From an uncultured Muribaculaceae bacterium (GTDB taxonomy: Bacteria > Bacteroidota > Bacteroidia > Bacteroidales > Muribaculaceae), in the NCBI GenBank assembly GCA_905209725.1, contig CAJLTZ010000119.1, positions 1-5,434 of the forward strand: a stretch of 5,434 nt of DNA. Reading direction: 5' to 3'. Numbering within the stretch: the stretch's first letter is position 1; each line of letters begins with the position of its first letter. Positions 1 through 5,365 of this stretch are shown here, piece by piece. The position numbers and the translations under genes are program-made. The notes beneath the pieces are model-generated. The model made no database searches, was not told the DNA's origin, and saw only the letters and a list, made by a program, of their open reading frames with translations.

Positions 1-27
1 CATCAAAAATCGGTCGCCCCTGCATTA

Positions 28-63
28 ACATTTTTTATGGGATGGGGTCTTAATGTATTGATT
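28..63 (+). repeat. Short intergenic repeat, copy 1
   Basis: This 36-base block just beyond the lrgB stop codon closely matches 1310-1345. Both copies begin with ACATTTTTT, share the core GGATGGGGTCT after a one-base shift, and end in TATTGATT. The two copies lie on either side of the lrgAB operon in the same orientation. In this copy, TGCATTAA (21-28) and TTAATGTA (50-57) could also pair as an 8-bp stem with one G-U pair, but copy 2 does not preserve that stem. What the element does is unknown; it may be a dispersed intergenic repeat of this genome. Confidence 0.6.
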
Positions 64-765
64 TTACAAGGAATATCCGAGTAGTTGCAGAATCATAGGA
101 GCGAGAAGAGCTGTGAAGAGGCCATTAAGGGTAAGGCCTATTGACGAAAATGCACCATAACGTTCGCTACGTTCCATAGCGGCAGAAGTGCCCACTGCAT
201 GGGCCGCGGTACCAATCGACAACCCTTCCGCGATGGGGGAATGTATACGGCTCATTTTTACTATCCTGAAACCAGTCATGCCCCCAAAAATTCCGGTGGC
301 CACCACCACAGCAGCCGTAAGAGGAGCAATTCCACCCATGGCACTCGATATTTCCATGGCTATTGGTGTGGTGACAGCCTTGGGTGCAAGAGAGATCACC
401 ACCTCTCGTGAAGCGCCAAACATCTCGGCAAGAAGCACCACGCTCACCACACCGGCCACACATCCGGCAAGTTCGGACAGCAAGAGCGGAATAAGTTGCC
501 GTTTTATTGTAGACAGTTGCTTGTAGAGCGGCACGCCGAGCGCAACCACAGCCGGCTTGAGCCAGAAGTCGATGTAATCGCCCCCCTGCTTATACGTGTC
601 ATAATCAATGTCACAAAGAAGCAGAAAAATAATCATCGCCGCAATGGCAATCAGAATTGGATTGAGCAATTTGATGCCTGTGCGCCGCTGAAGGAACTGC
701 GCCACGAGATAGAAGCCGAAGGTCAGCGCTATCAGGAAAAATTTGTTTTGCAAGAAATCCATCAT
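64..765 (-). CDS. lrgB: LrgB/CidB family membrane protein (putative antiholin partner)
   Basis: This 233-residue polytopic inner-membrane protein has the normal length for the LrgB/CidB family. Visible family features are an N-terminal hydrophobic segment followed by QRRTG and LLNPILIAI (about 26-41), a PAVVALGVPLYKQL segment (71-84), PKAVTTPIAMEIS (128-140), GLSIGTAAHAVGTSAAME (181-198) and a C-terminal AFSSIGLTLNGLFTALLAP (205-223). LrgA/LrgB and CidA/CidB proteins are associated with control of murein hydrolase activity and cell death in staphylococci, and a plant homologue (PLGG1) transports glycolate/glycerate. Which activity applies here cannot be told from sequence. The start codon overlaps the lrgA stop as ATGA (762-765), so translation is probably coupled. 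A second in-frame ATG follows immediately, so the first residue could be either Met. No LytSR-type regulator gene is in the window. Confidence 0.93.
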   Translation of the reverse strand: MMDFLQNKFFLIALTFGFYLVAQFLQRRTGIKLLNPILIAIAAMIIFLLLCDIDYDTYKQGGDYIDFWLKPAVVALGVPLYKQLSTIKRQLIPLLLSELAGCVAGVVSVVLLAEMFGASREVVISLAPKAVTTPIAMEISSAMGGIAPLTAAVVVATGIFGGMTGFRIVKMSRIHSPIAEGLSIGTAAHAVGTSAAMERSERYGAFSSIGLTLNGLFTALLAPMILQLLGYSL

Positions 766-1136
766 TCAGCCTCTTTAGCGATTTTATGTGACAACTTGGT
801 GAACGCTGTGCGTGTAAGTTGGTGAACCCATCCTGTGACAGCAATGATGATGATTGTGCTAATAACGGTAGCGCACACAATGGCCCCCCACTGGTCGGCA
901 ATCAGTCCCAGACAATTCATGAGTCCGATACCGGCGGGGACAAAAAAGAAACCGAGATTATGCACGAGAAAACTGGATAATTTTTCCACCCATTCCAGTT
1001 TCACAACACCAAGTTTAAGGGAGGCGCACAAGAGCACCATTCCGATAATGCTTGAAGGGATAGGGATTCCGGTGAATCTGACCATCAGTTCGCCGGCTAC
1101 AAGAAATGCAAACAAAATACCGAATTGTAGTATCAT
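762..1136 (-). CDS. lrgA: LrgA/CidA family holin-like membrane protein
   Basis: This 124-residue protein has about four hydrophobic segments and the usual length for the CidA/LrgA family. Family signatures are visible: GELMVRFTGIPIPSSIIGM in the first half (15-33, the family's G-x-P-x-P-S/G-x-I-I-G-M region) and NLGFFFVPAGIGLM (60-73, the family's FVPAGVG region). The tail from about residue 103 (GWVHQLTRT onward) is basic and probably cytoplasmic. It is the first gene of a two-gene operon with lrgB. The start at 1136 is supported by a Bacteroidetes-type -7 element at 1159-1166 that leaves a leader of only about 15 bases. AAGGA lies one base before the ATG, too close for a classical Shine-Dalgarno role. 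LrgA-type proteins are described as holin-like and act with LrgB, but the transported substrate or partner here is unknown. Confidence 0.92.
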   Translation of the reverse strand: MILQFGILFAFLVAGELMVRFTGIPIPSSIIGMVLLCASLKLGVVKLEWVEKLSSFLVHNLGFFFVPAGIGLMNCLGLIADQWGAIVCATVISTIIIIAVTGWVHQLTRTAFTKLSHKIAKEAE

Positions 1137-1158
1137 ATCCTTAATATGAATTTTGCCG

Positions 1159-1166
1159 CAAATTTA
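1159..1166 (-). promoter_or_regulatory. Bacteroidetes -7 element for lrgAB
   Basis: Read on the minus strand this is TAAATTTG, an exact match to the Bacteroidetes -7 consensus TAnnTTTG. It ends 22 bases before the lrgA start codon. No good TTTG -33 element is visible at the expected 19-21 base distance upstream, so the promoter rests on the -7 match and its position. Confidence 0.55.
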
Positions 1167-1309
1167 CTAAAAAAGCAGGAGATAGCCTCTACTCCGTGAA
1201 AAAATGTTATTTTCGAATCTTGATGCAAACAGGTCAACGTCACGCTTAGCCGCTATGCACCTTCACCTGCAAGACCGAACCTGAGGCACTTCTGCGATCC
1301 CTGCGTCGT

Positions 1310-1345
1310 ACATTTTTTTTGGATGGGGTCTAAAAACTATTGATT
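1310..1345 (+). repeat. Short intergenic repeat, copy 2
   Basis: This is the second copy of the block at 28-63, in the same orientation, with the same ACATTTTTT start, GGATGGGGTCT core and TATTGATT end. A shared CCCTGC lies a few bases upstream of both copies. Immediately left of this copy is a GC-richer stretch (about 1225-1310) with no recognisable gene in any frame, which may belong to the same element. The nine-base core GGGGTCTAA also occurs in inverted orientation at 2676-2684. Confidence 0.6.
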
Positions 1346-1406
1346 GAACTTTTCAGAAATTATGTTTGAGCCTCACAACAATCACACTGTGGGACTTTTG
1401 GTGTAA

Positions 1407-1586
1407 TTTTGCAAAAGGTTTGTGGTGAGGCGGCTTGGGATAGTTGGTGGCGGCCACATCAACGGAGCGTTTCTGCAGGCTGGCCTCCTTGACGAAGTCA
1501 GCCTCATGATTGGCGCCGGCATTGACGGACGCGAGCAAAAATCCGCTGCTCCTGCGCTATTTTATCCTCTCAATAACCTTTTGTAG
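1407..1586 (+). pseudogene. Fragment of a RibD-C / dihydrofolate reductase-like gene
   Basis: An open stretch after an in-frame TAA (1404-1406) and before a TAG (1584-1586) encodes about 59 residues with no usable start codon. It contains RRLGIVGGGHINGAFLQAGL followed directly by LDEVSLMIGAGIDGRE. This is the glycine-rich NADPH-binding region and following strand of the RibD C-terminal (dihydrofolate reductase-like) family, where GGGxxNGxFL and LLDEVxLxxxPxIxGR are typical. Intact single-domain members are roughly 220-230 residues, so most of the N-terminal part is missing. After GRE the sequence departs from the usual PAVFDG continuation and stops within about 18 residues, so the C-terminus is also lost. 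The family assignment is from recognition, not a search. It is most likely a deletion remnant of a flavin- or folate-related reductase gene and is not expected to make an active protein. Confidence 0.7.
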
Positions 1587-1637
1587 AAAAAGGCAGTCTA
1601 CTTTTATGATACACGCATAAATGTGCAAAATTTTAAC

Positions 1638-1645
1638 TAACTTTG
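1638..1645 (+). promoter_or_regulatory. Bacteroidetes -7 element for the metal exporter gene
   Basis: TAACTTTG matches the TAnnTTTG -7 consensus exactly. A start site around 1650-1653 would give a leader of about 80 bases before the ATG at 1733. No clear TTTG -33 element is seen near 1614-1618, so the promoter may be weak or may depend on another factor. Confidence 0.6.
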
Positions 1646-1653
1646 CGCCTTAC

Positions 1654-1665
1654 TTAACTGGTTAA
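1654..1665. promoter_or_regulatory. Perfect palindrome TTAAC-TG-GTTAA, candidate operator
   Basis: TTAACTGGTTAA is two exact inverted half-sites, TTAAC and GTTAA, separated by TG. It begins nine bases after the -7 element, so it covers the predicted first transcribed bases, a classic place for a repressor to bind. Another TTAAC half-site lies at 1633-1637, exactly 21 bases (two helical turns) upstream. The pattern fits the TTAACnnGTTAA sites of the MarR-family zinc regulator AdcR of streptococci. Whether this organism has such a regulator is unknown and none is encoded here. Confidence 0.45.
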
Positions 1666-1711
1666 AAAAATGCTCGTTTTATCGAGTTAATGGCTGATCT
1701 TCAGTTTAACC
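1660..1711 (+). promoter_or_regulatory. Nested stem-loop in the exporter leader
   Basis: In the predicted leader RNA, GGTTAAA (1660-1666) can pair with TTTAACC (1705-1711). Inside this lies a small hairpin of CTCG (1673-1676) and CGAG (1683-1686) with a TTTTAT loop. The left arm overlaps the DNA palindrome at 1654-1665, and AACTG (1656-1660) can alternatively pair with CAGTT (1702-1706). The arrangement does not match a riboswitch I recognise, and the stems are AT-rich and weak. Confidence 0.3.
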
Positions 1712-1732
1712 TTAAAAGAATGACTATTTTTA

Positions 1733-2641
1733 ATGGATACACGTGAAAGAAAAATTTATAAGGTAACAATAATAGGTACAATTGTCAATGCCTCGCTTAT
1801 TGTGTTGAAGCTGCTTGCCGGGATATTTGGCCGCAGCTCCGCCATGCTTGCCGATGCAGTGCACTCTCTGAGCGATTTTATTACCGATGTAATGGTCATA
1901 ATATTCGTCCGCATTGCCGGAAAGCCCTCCGATAAGGATCACGATTACGGTCACGGTAAATATGAGACCCTCGGTACGCTTCTGATAGGTATTTTCCTGG
2001 CATTGGCCGGCATCGGACTTATGATTTCCGGTATAGGGAAGATCATAAGCAGCATCCTTGGCGAACTTCTTCCCTCCCCTACAATGTTTGCCCTGATAAT
2101 CGCCGTTGTCTCGATTGTCTCAAAGGAATGGCTCTACCGGTTTACCGTAAGGAAAGGACGTGAACTCGACTCGCAGGCAGTAGTGGCAAATGCCTGGCAT
2201 CATCGCAGCGATGCCATCTCCTCCATCGGCACCCTTATAGGCATCGGCGGAGCCATGGCCATGGGTGGAGGCTGGAGGATTCTTGATCCTATCGCGGCGG
2301 TGGTGGTCAGCTTCTTTATCATTAAGAGCGGATACGATATCGTTCGCCCATGTCTCAATGAGCTCCTTGAAGCATCTCTTTCCGACGAGCAGGAACACGA
2401 GATTATCAGCATAGTAAACTCTGTAGACGGAATAGAGGGTGTGCACCGATTGCGTACGCGCCGAATCGGCAATGCGGTAGCCATTGACATTCACGCCTTG
2501 ATGGATGGGAATCAGACTCTCTCTGAGGCTCACAACAAGGCATCGGAAACCGAACGTGTGTTACGCGCCCGGTTCTGCCCGAATGCCATCATCAACATCC
2601 ATATGGAACCCGTCGACAAGAAACGCCATCCAATCAGCTGA
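1733..2641 (+). CDS. Cation diffusion facilitator (CDF) family metal exporter
   Basis: This 302-residue protein is a full-length CDF transporter, which exchanges cytoplasmic Zn(II), or possibly Fe, Mn or Cd, for protons at the inner membrane. The membrane domain spans about residues 10-200. TM2 carries ADAVHSLSDFITD with H44-x3-D48, followed by the family loop DHDYGHGKYETL (69-80). TM5 carries WHHRSDAISS with H156-x3-D160. These four residues correspond to the transport-site ligands of E. coli YiiP/FieF (D45, D49, H153, D157). The C-terminal cytoplasmic domain (about 208-295) has the expected ferredoxin-like pattern with IDIHALMDGNQTLSEAH and a final NIHMEP. His at the first TM2 position is characteristic of zinc-type CDFs, so zinc is the best guess. 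The start has no Shine-Dalgarno but lies about 80 bases downstream of a good promoter. The gene appears monocistronic; a candidate operator and leader structure precede it. Confidence 0.94.
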   Translation: MDTRERKIYKVTIIGTIVNASLIVLKLLAGIFGRSSAMLADAVHSLSDFITDVMVIIFVRIAGKPSDKDHDYGHGKYETLGTLLIGIFLALAGIGLMISGIGKIISSILGELLPSPTMFALIIAVVSIVSKEWLYRFTVRKGRELDSQAVVANAWHHRSDAISSIGTLIGIGGAMAMGGGWRILDPIAAVVVSFFIIKSGYDIVRPCLNELLEASLSDEQEHEIISIVNSVDGIEGVHRLRTRRIGNAVAIDIHALMDGNQTLSEAHNKASETERVLRARFCPNAIINIHMEPVDKKRHPIS

Positions 2642-2650
2642 CCGGTATTT

Positions 2651-2683
2651 GGGTCTGACGCATAATCCCAGCACCTTAGACCC
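2651..2683. terminator. Weak stem-loop in the convergent spacer
   Basis: GGGTCTGA (2651-2658) can pair with TTAGACCC (2676-2683) as an 8-bp stem with one G-U pair and a 17-base loop, starting ten bases after the exporter stop codon. No T-run follows, so it is only a possible terminator or mRNA 3' end structure. A smaller hairpin lies at 2713-2733 (CTGA-TAG-TCAG, extended by ATCA and TGAT around a two-base bulge). The rest of the spacer to 2784 holds nothing I recognise. Confidence 0.3.
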
Positions 2684-2784
2684 CTCTCAAAATTATTATC
2701 CGCTAACGCTATATCACGCTGATAGTCAGTGATGTATGGTCTTCCTTCCCTCCTTCGGTTTTACTGAAAGATTGTTTCGCCATT

Positions 2785-3999
2785 TCACAATTCCGGATTT
2801 TCGAAGTGAAGGGCTTCAAGAAAACGCTCTACGGTGGCTCTACTCCCAGAGTATTTGCCGGATTCCTCGCTTAGCTTGCAGGTATCGCAGAAGAAGGGCC
2901 ATGACTCGGTGATCTTCACGGCGATGAGCTTGATGACTATATTCATCGGCCTTGTGCCATCGAAGTCATTCGTGAAATGTGTCCCGATACCGAAAGATGG
3001 TATGCACCTATCCTTTGCATATTCCTGAATCTCGATGGCACTGTCCACATTGAGGCCGTTGCTGAATACAATCTGTTTGGTCCGCGGATCGATGTTAAGG
3101 CTGCGGTATTTCTCGACAATCATGTCAAGTTCCTTGAAATTGTCACCGCTGTCCACGCGCAGCCCCTTGAACATATTCGCATAGTCTTCCGAGAAATTCA
3201 GGCTGAAAATCCGCCAGCCGTATGTGTCATAAAGGAAAGTACCTAACGCGCCTCTGTATGTGTTCGACCATGTTTTCATGGCGAGATAGTTGGCCATCTG
3301 GGGGCCATACATGCCGGCAATGGCGCATATCAGTTCATGAGCCATGGTGCCGACTGGGACAAGGTCATACTTCATGGCGAAATATACATTGCTCGTACCT
3401 AACAATTTCCCCGGGCCCGCCATGTTCGCCTGACATTCTTTCATGGCTTTGACCGCAGTTTCCTGCGCCTGGAAAGAGGCGCGCCGCCGCGTGCCGAAGT
3501 CGCTGAAAACGCAACCGGCCTCGATCATCCTCCGCGCCTTCTCATAGGATTTTGTATAATACGAATCATAATCAAACAATCTGTCCTGACCGGTCATCAT
3601 GTAATAAAGCTCGGAGATTATGGCCAGCACCTTCACCTCCAGAAAGATTGTATTGCTCCAGCATCCTTCGAACTCTATGTCGAGATGTCCTGCATCATCC
3701 TGACTGATCTTCACCCAACGGCTGTCATATCGGAAGCCTTTAAGATAACTGTAAAACCATGCCGGGATATATCGGCAACGGCGGCGCATGAAGGCAATCT
3801 CCTCTTCGGTGATGACAACAGATTCAAGCATTTTGATCTGGCGGCGAAGTTCATCGGCAAATCCCGGTGGATACACCGTATTGTTGCGGTCGTTGAACCT
3901 GTATCTCACCTGTGTACGGGGAAAATTCTTTATCACCGCGCAACACATCGTGAACTTATACAGGTCATCATCCGTGAAATGTCGTATAATCTGGCGCAT
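2785..3999 (-). CDS. pncB: Nicotinate phosphoribosyltransferase
   Basis: The enzyme (EC 6.3.4.21) joins nicotinate to PRPP to make nicotinate mononucleotide, with ATP hydrolysis coupled to the reaction, in the Preiss-Handler NAD salvage pathway in the cytoplasm. The product is 404 residues, the normal size. Family motifs in order: HFTDDDLYKFTM at the N-terminus (7-18), VRYRFNDRNNTVYP (31-44), FSDFGTRRR (165-173), GTSNVYFA (201-208), GTMAHE with the catalytic histidine at H221 (the counterpart of Salmonella His219, which is phosphorylated), GLRVDSGD (279-286), VFSNGLN (311-317) and FGIGTHFTND (336-345), which forms part of the phosphoribosyl site. All key regions look intact. The frame is open to an ATG at 4053, which would add 18 residues (MQYNTSIRSI...) that do not resemble family members. 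I chose 3999 because conserved sequence starts right after it. It is transcribed convergently with the metal exporter and divergently from the acetyltransferase gene. Confidence 0.95.
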   Translation of the reverse strand: MRQIIRHFTDDDLYKFTMCCAVIKNFPRTQVRYRFNDRNNTVYPPGFADELRRQIKMLESVVITEEEIAFMRRRCRYIPAWFYSYLKGFRYDSRWVKISQDDAGHLDIEFEGCWSNTIFLEVKVLAIISELYYMMTGQDRLFDYDSYYTKSYEKARRMIEAGCVFSDFGTRRRASFQAQETAVKAMKECQANMAGPGKLLGTSNVYFAMKYDLVPVGTMAHELICAIAGMYGPQMANYLAMKTWSNTYRGALGTFLYDTYGWRIFSLNFSEDYANMFKGLRVDSGDNFKELDMIVEKYRSLNIDPRTKQIVFSNGLNVDSAIEIQEYAKDRCIPSFGIGTHFTNDFDGTRPMNIVIKLIAVKITESWPFFCDTCKLSEESGKYSGSRATVERFLEALHFENPEL

Positions 4000-4102
4000 A
4001 AGAGTCTGAATTTGGAGATTAATGATACTTCTTATTGAGGTGTTATATTGCATTATAACAATTCAATTGCATTTTTGTAGCATGAGATCTTACCTTTCCA
4101 AC

Positions 4103-4110
4103 CAAAATTA
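4103..4110 (-). promoter_or_regulatory. Bacteroidetes -7 element for pncB
   Basis: Read on the minus strand this is TAATTTTG, an exact TAnnTTTG match. A start site near 4096 would give a leader of about 97 bases to the start at 3999, or about 43 bases if the upstream ATG at 4053 were used. No convincing -33 TTTG is seen around 4131-4134. Confidence 0.45.
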
Positions 4111-4132
4111 CTAAAAATCGTGTAATTATCGT

Positions 4133-4140
4133 TAACTTTG
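4133..4140 (+). promoter_or_regulatory. Bacteroidetes -7 element for the GNAT-yjbR pair
   Basis: TAACTTTG is an exact TAnnTTTG match, identical to the element in front of the metal exporter gene, and lies 48 bases before the ATG at 4188. The -33 position (about 4110-4113) lacks TTTG and overlaps the -7 element of the opposing pncB promoter. AAGGA (4182-4186) is only one base from the ATG, too close to be a normal Shine-Dalgarno. Confidence 0.55.
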
Positions 4141-4187
4141 CGGGGCTGTGTAAACGACGAGAAACAAATCCAAATTCAAACAAGGAA

Positions 4188-4706
4188 ATGATTGAAACAG
4201 AAAGACTGATTTTGCGGCCGTGGCAAGAACAGGAGGCAGAAATCCTATATAAATATGCACGCGATCCGGATATAGGCCCTATCGCCGGATGGAAGCCGCA
4301 TACTTCTGTAGAGTATAGTCTTGCAATAATCAGAACCGTATTTGCAAATCCGGAAACCTATGCCGTTGTACTGAAAGAAACGGGTGAGCCGATTGGCAGT
4401 TGTGGCCTTATGTTTGGCAATGTGCTAAATACTGCCCATATAAGGAATGACGAGGCTGAGATCGGCTATTGGCTTGGCAAGCCATTCTGGGGACATGGTC
4501 TGATACCTGAAGCAGTCAGGGCACTGTTGTGGCGGGCCTTCAATGAGTTAGGCCTAAGCACTGTATGGTGTGGATTTTATGATGGAAACACAAAATCGAA
4601 GCGTGTCTGCGAAAAATGCGGATTCAAATATCATCATACCAATACTGATATAATATCCCCTCTTGGAGACATACGTACTGAACATTTCTACAATAAGAGC
4701 GAATGA
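4188..4706 (+). CDS. GNAT family N-acetyltransferase, RimJ/RimL type
   Basis: This 172-residue protein is a complete single-domain GNAT enzyme of the Acetyltransf_3 (RimJ/RimL-like) group, predicted to move an acetyl group from acetyl-CoA to an amine in the cytoplasm. The start TERLILRPW (4-12) is the group's usual first strand. Acetyl-CoA binding motif A is visible as EIGYWLGKPFWGHGLIPEA (91-109), with the GHG turn equivalent to the pyrophosphate-binding Q/RxxGxG/A loop. The second motif NTKSKRVCEKCGF (134-146) matches the family's N-x-x-S-x-x-x-x-E-K-x-G-F pattern. The substrate, which could be a ribosomal protein N-terminus, another protein, or a small amine or antibiotic, cannot be told from sequence. 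The stop codon overlaps the next gene's start as ATGA (4703-4706), suggesting coupled translation. Confidence 0.93.
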   Translation: MIETERLILRPWQEQEAEILYKYARDPDIGPIAGWKPHTSVEYSLAIIRTVFANPETYAVVLKETGEPIGSCGLMFGNVLNTAHIRNDEAEIGYWLGKPFWGHGLIPEAVRALLWRAFNELGLSTVWCGFYDGNTKSKRVCEKCGFKYHHTNTDIISPLGDIRTEHFYNKSE

Positions 4707-5065
4707 ATATCGAGGAGCTGAGAGAATATTGTATGTCGATGGAAGGAGTGACGGAGAAAACGCCTTTCGGCAAATTTGCAAGGCGTTTTGACTCCATTCT
4801 CGTGTTTTATATCCTTGACCACATGTTTTGCATGACCGACATAGACGATTTCAATGCAGTGACGGTAAAGGCGGATCCGGAGGTAATCGATGATCTGAAG
4901 ATGACCCGTACATCGGTAAGCAGCCACCGGAACATGAGTGAACGGCATTGGATACAACTACACCTAAACGGTGATATTTCTGATCGAGAAATCTACGACT
5001 TGATCAGCCAGTCGTATGCGATAGTAAAGGCAAAATACACCAAGCCCCGACAAAGGAATAAATGA
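4703..5065 (+). CDS. MmcQ/YjbR family protein
   Basis: This 120-residue protein is the usual length for the MmcQ/YjbR family (CyaY-like fold, often labelled DNA-binding). It opens with MNIEELREYCMSMEGVTEKTPF, the family's start (ELREYCLSLPGVTE-FPF). It continues with a strand pair including MFCMTDIDDFNAVTVKADPE (41-60), a SSHRNMSERHWIQLHLNG segment (73-90) and DREIYDLISQSYAIVKAKY (94-112), equal to the family's HMNKKHWNTVxLDG and LIxxSYxLVxAKL regions. The biochemical role is not firmly established. Its start overlaps the acetyltransferase stop, so the two are probably made together; GNAT and YjbR genes are often found near each other, but that is general knowledge and not shown here. The basic tail KPRQRNK is unremarkable. 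Confidence 0.9.
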   Translation: MNIEELREYCMSMEGVTEKTPFGKFARRFDSILVFYILDHMFCMTDIDDFNAVTVKADPEVIDDLKMTRTSVSSHRNMSERHWIQLHLNGDISDREIYDLISQSYAIVKAKYTKPRQRNK

Positions 5066-5132
5066 TGGATTCAGTCGCTATCCCTAAAAAGCCGGGGCGG
5101 TGTATTTTCCAGGAATTTTTGCTATCTCTCCT

Positions 5133-5234
5133 CTAATCGGGCAAATATAATCCGCAGATTCCCGACAGAATGCCGGCCACAAGACAGACCTTTTTGCCTG
5201 TGATGATTACTTTCTTATCTTTCTTGATTTCCAT
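5133..5234 (-). CDS. Possible small membrane-type ORF, 33 residues
   Basis: An ATG at 5234 opens a 33-codon frame ending in TAG at 5133-5135. The product starts MEIKKDKKVIITGKK, which is strongly basic, and continues with a short hydrophobic stretch, VCLVAGILSGICGLYL. That layout, a positive N-terminus and then one hydrophobic segment, is typical of small single-span proteins. It lies five bases after the stop of another open minus-strand frame. No Shine-Dalgarno or family match is visible and chance is a real possibility; the plus-strand frame over the same bases also appears hydrophobic. Confidence 0.25.
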   Translation of the reverse strand: MEIKKDKKVIITGKKVCLVAGILSGICGLYLPD

Positions 5235-5239
5235 ACTGT

Positions 5240-5365
5240 TTACTCTGCGATTGATATTCTCCTTGCCATTGTATCAATTTTATCGTGATAGGTCTGCTGC
5301 AAATCATCGGGCAGGAAAGAGATTCCTATCAACGCGAGTTCGGGATAAGCGATCCCCCAAGAAAG
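5240..5365 (-). pseudogene. Open minus-strand stretch, possible gene remnant
   Basis: Between an in-frame TAA (5366-5368) and a TAA at 5240-5242 lie 41 codons reading LSWGIAYPELALIGISFL, then PDDLQQTYHDKIDTMARR and ISIAE. The composition looks protein-like, with a hydrophobic strand and then a charged helical part, but there is no ATG near the beginning and I do not recognise a family. It abuts the terminator stem, so any upstream part must have been lost. It could be a decayed C-terminal end or simply a chance open frame. Confidence 0.2.

Noticed and set aside
21..57. Stem TGCATTAA/TTAATGTA around repeat copy 1 as an lrgAB terminator
   Set aside because: The stem is AT-rich with a 21-base loop, lacks a T-run in the minus direction, and is not preserved in repeat copy 2.
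1353..1538. Minus-strand 61-codon frame
   Set aside because: It is the antisense of the RibD-like fragment, whose plus-strand reading shows real family motifs.
2713..2733. Small bulged hairpin as an exporter terminator
   Set aside because: The stem is broken by a two-base bulge, is only 4+4 bp, and has no T-run; it is noted in the spacer entry but not called as a terminator.
3222..3452. Several plus-strand frames inside pncB
   Set aside because: All are antisense shadows of a gene with intact family motifs throughout.
5062..5136. 24-codon plus frame overlapping the yjbR stop codon
   Set aside because: Too short, with no recognisable sequence; an overlapping ATG after a stop is common by chance.
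5142..5149. TATATTTG on the minus strand, a match to the -7 consensus
   Set aside because: It would drive transcription antisense into the yjbR-like gene with no gene to serve and lies within a possible coding frame; four fixed AT-rich bases plus TA match often by chance.
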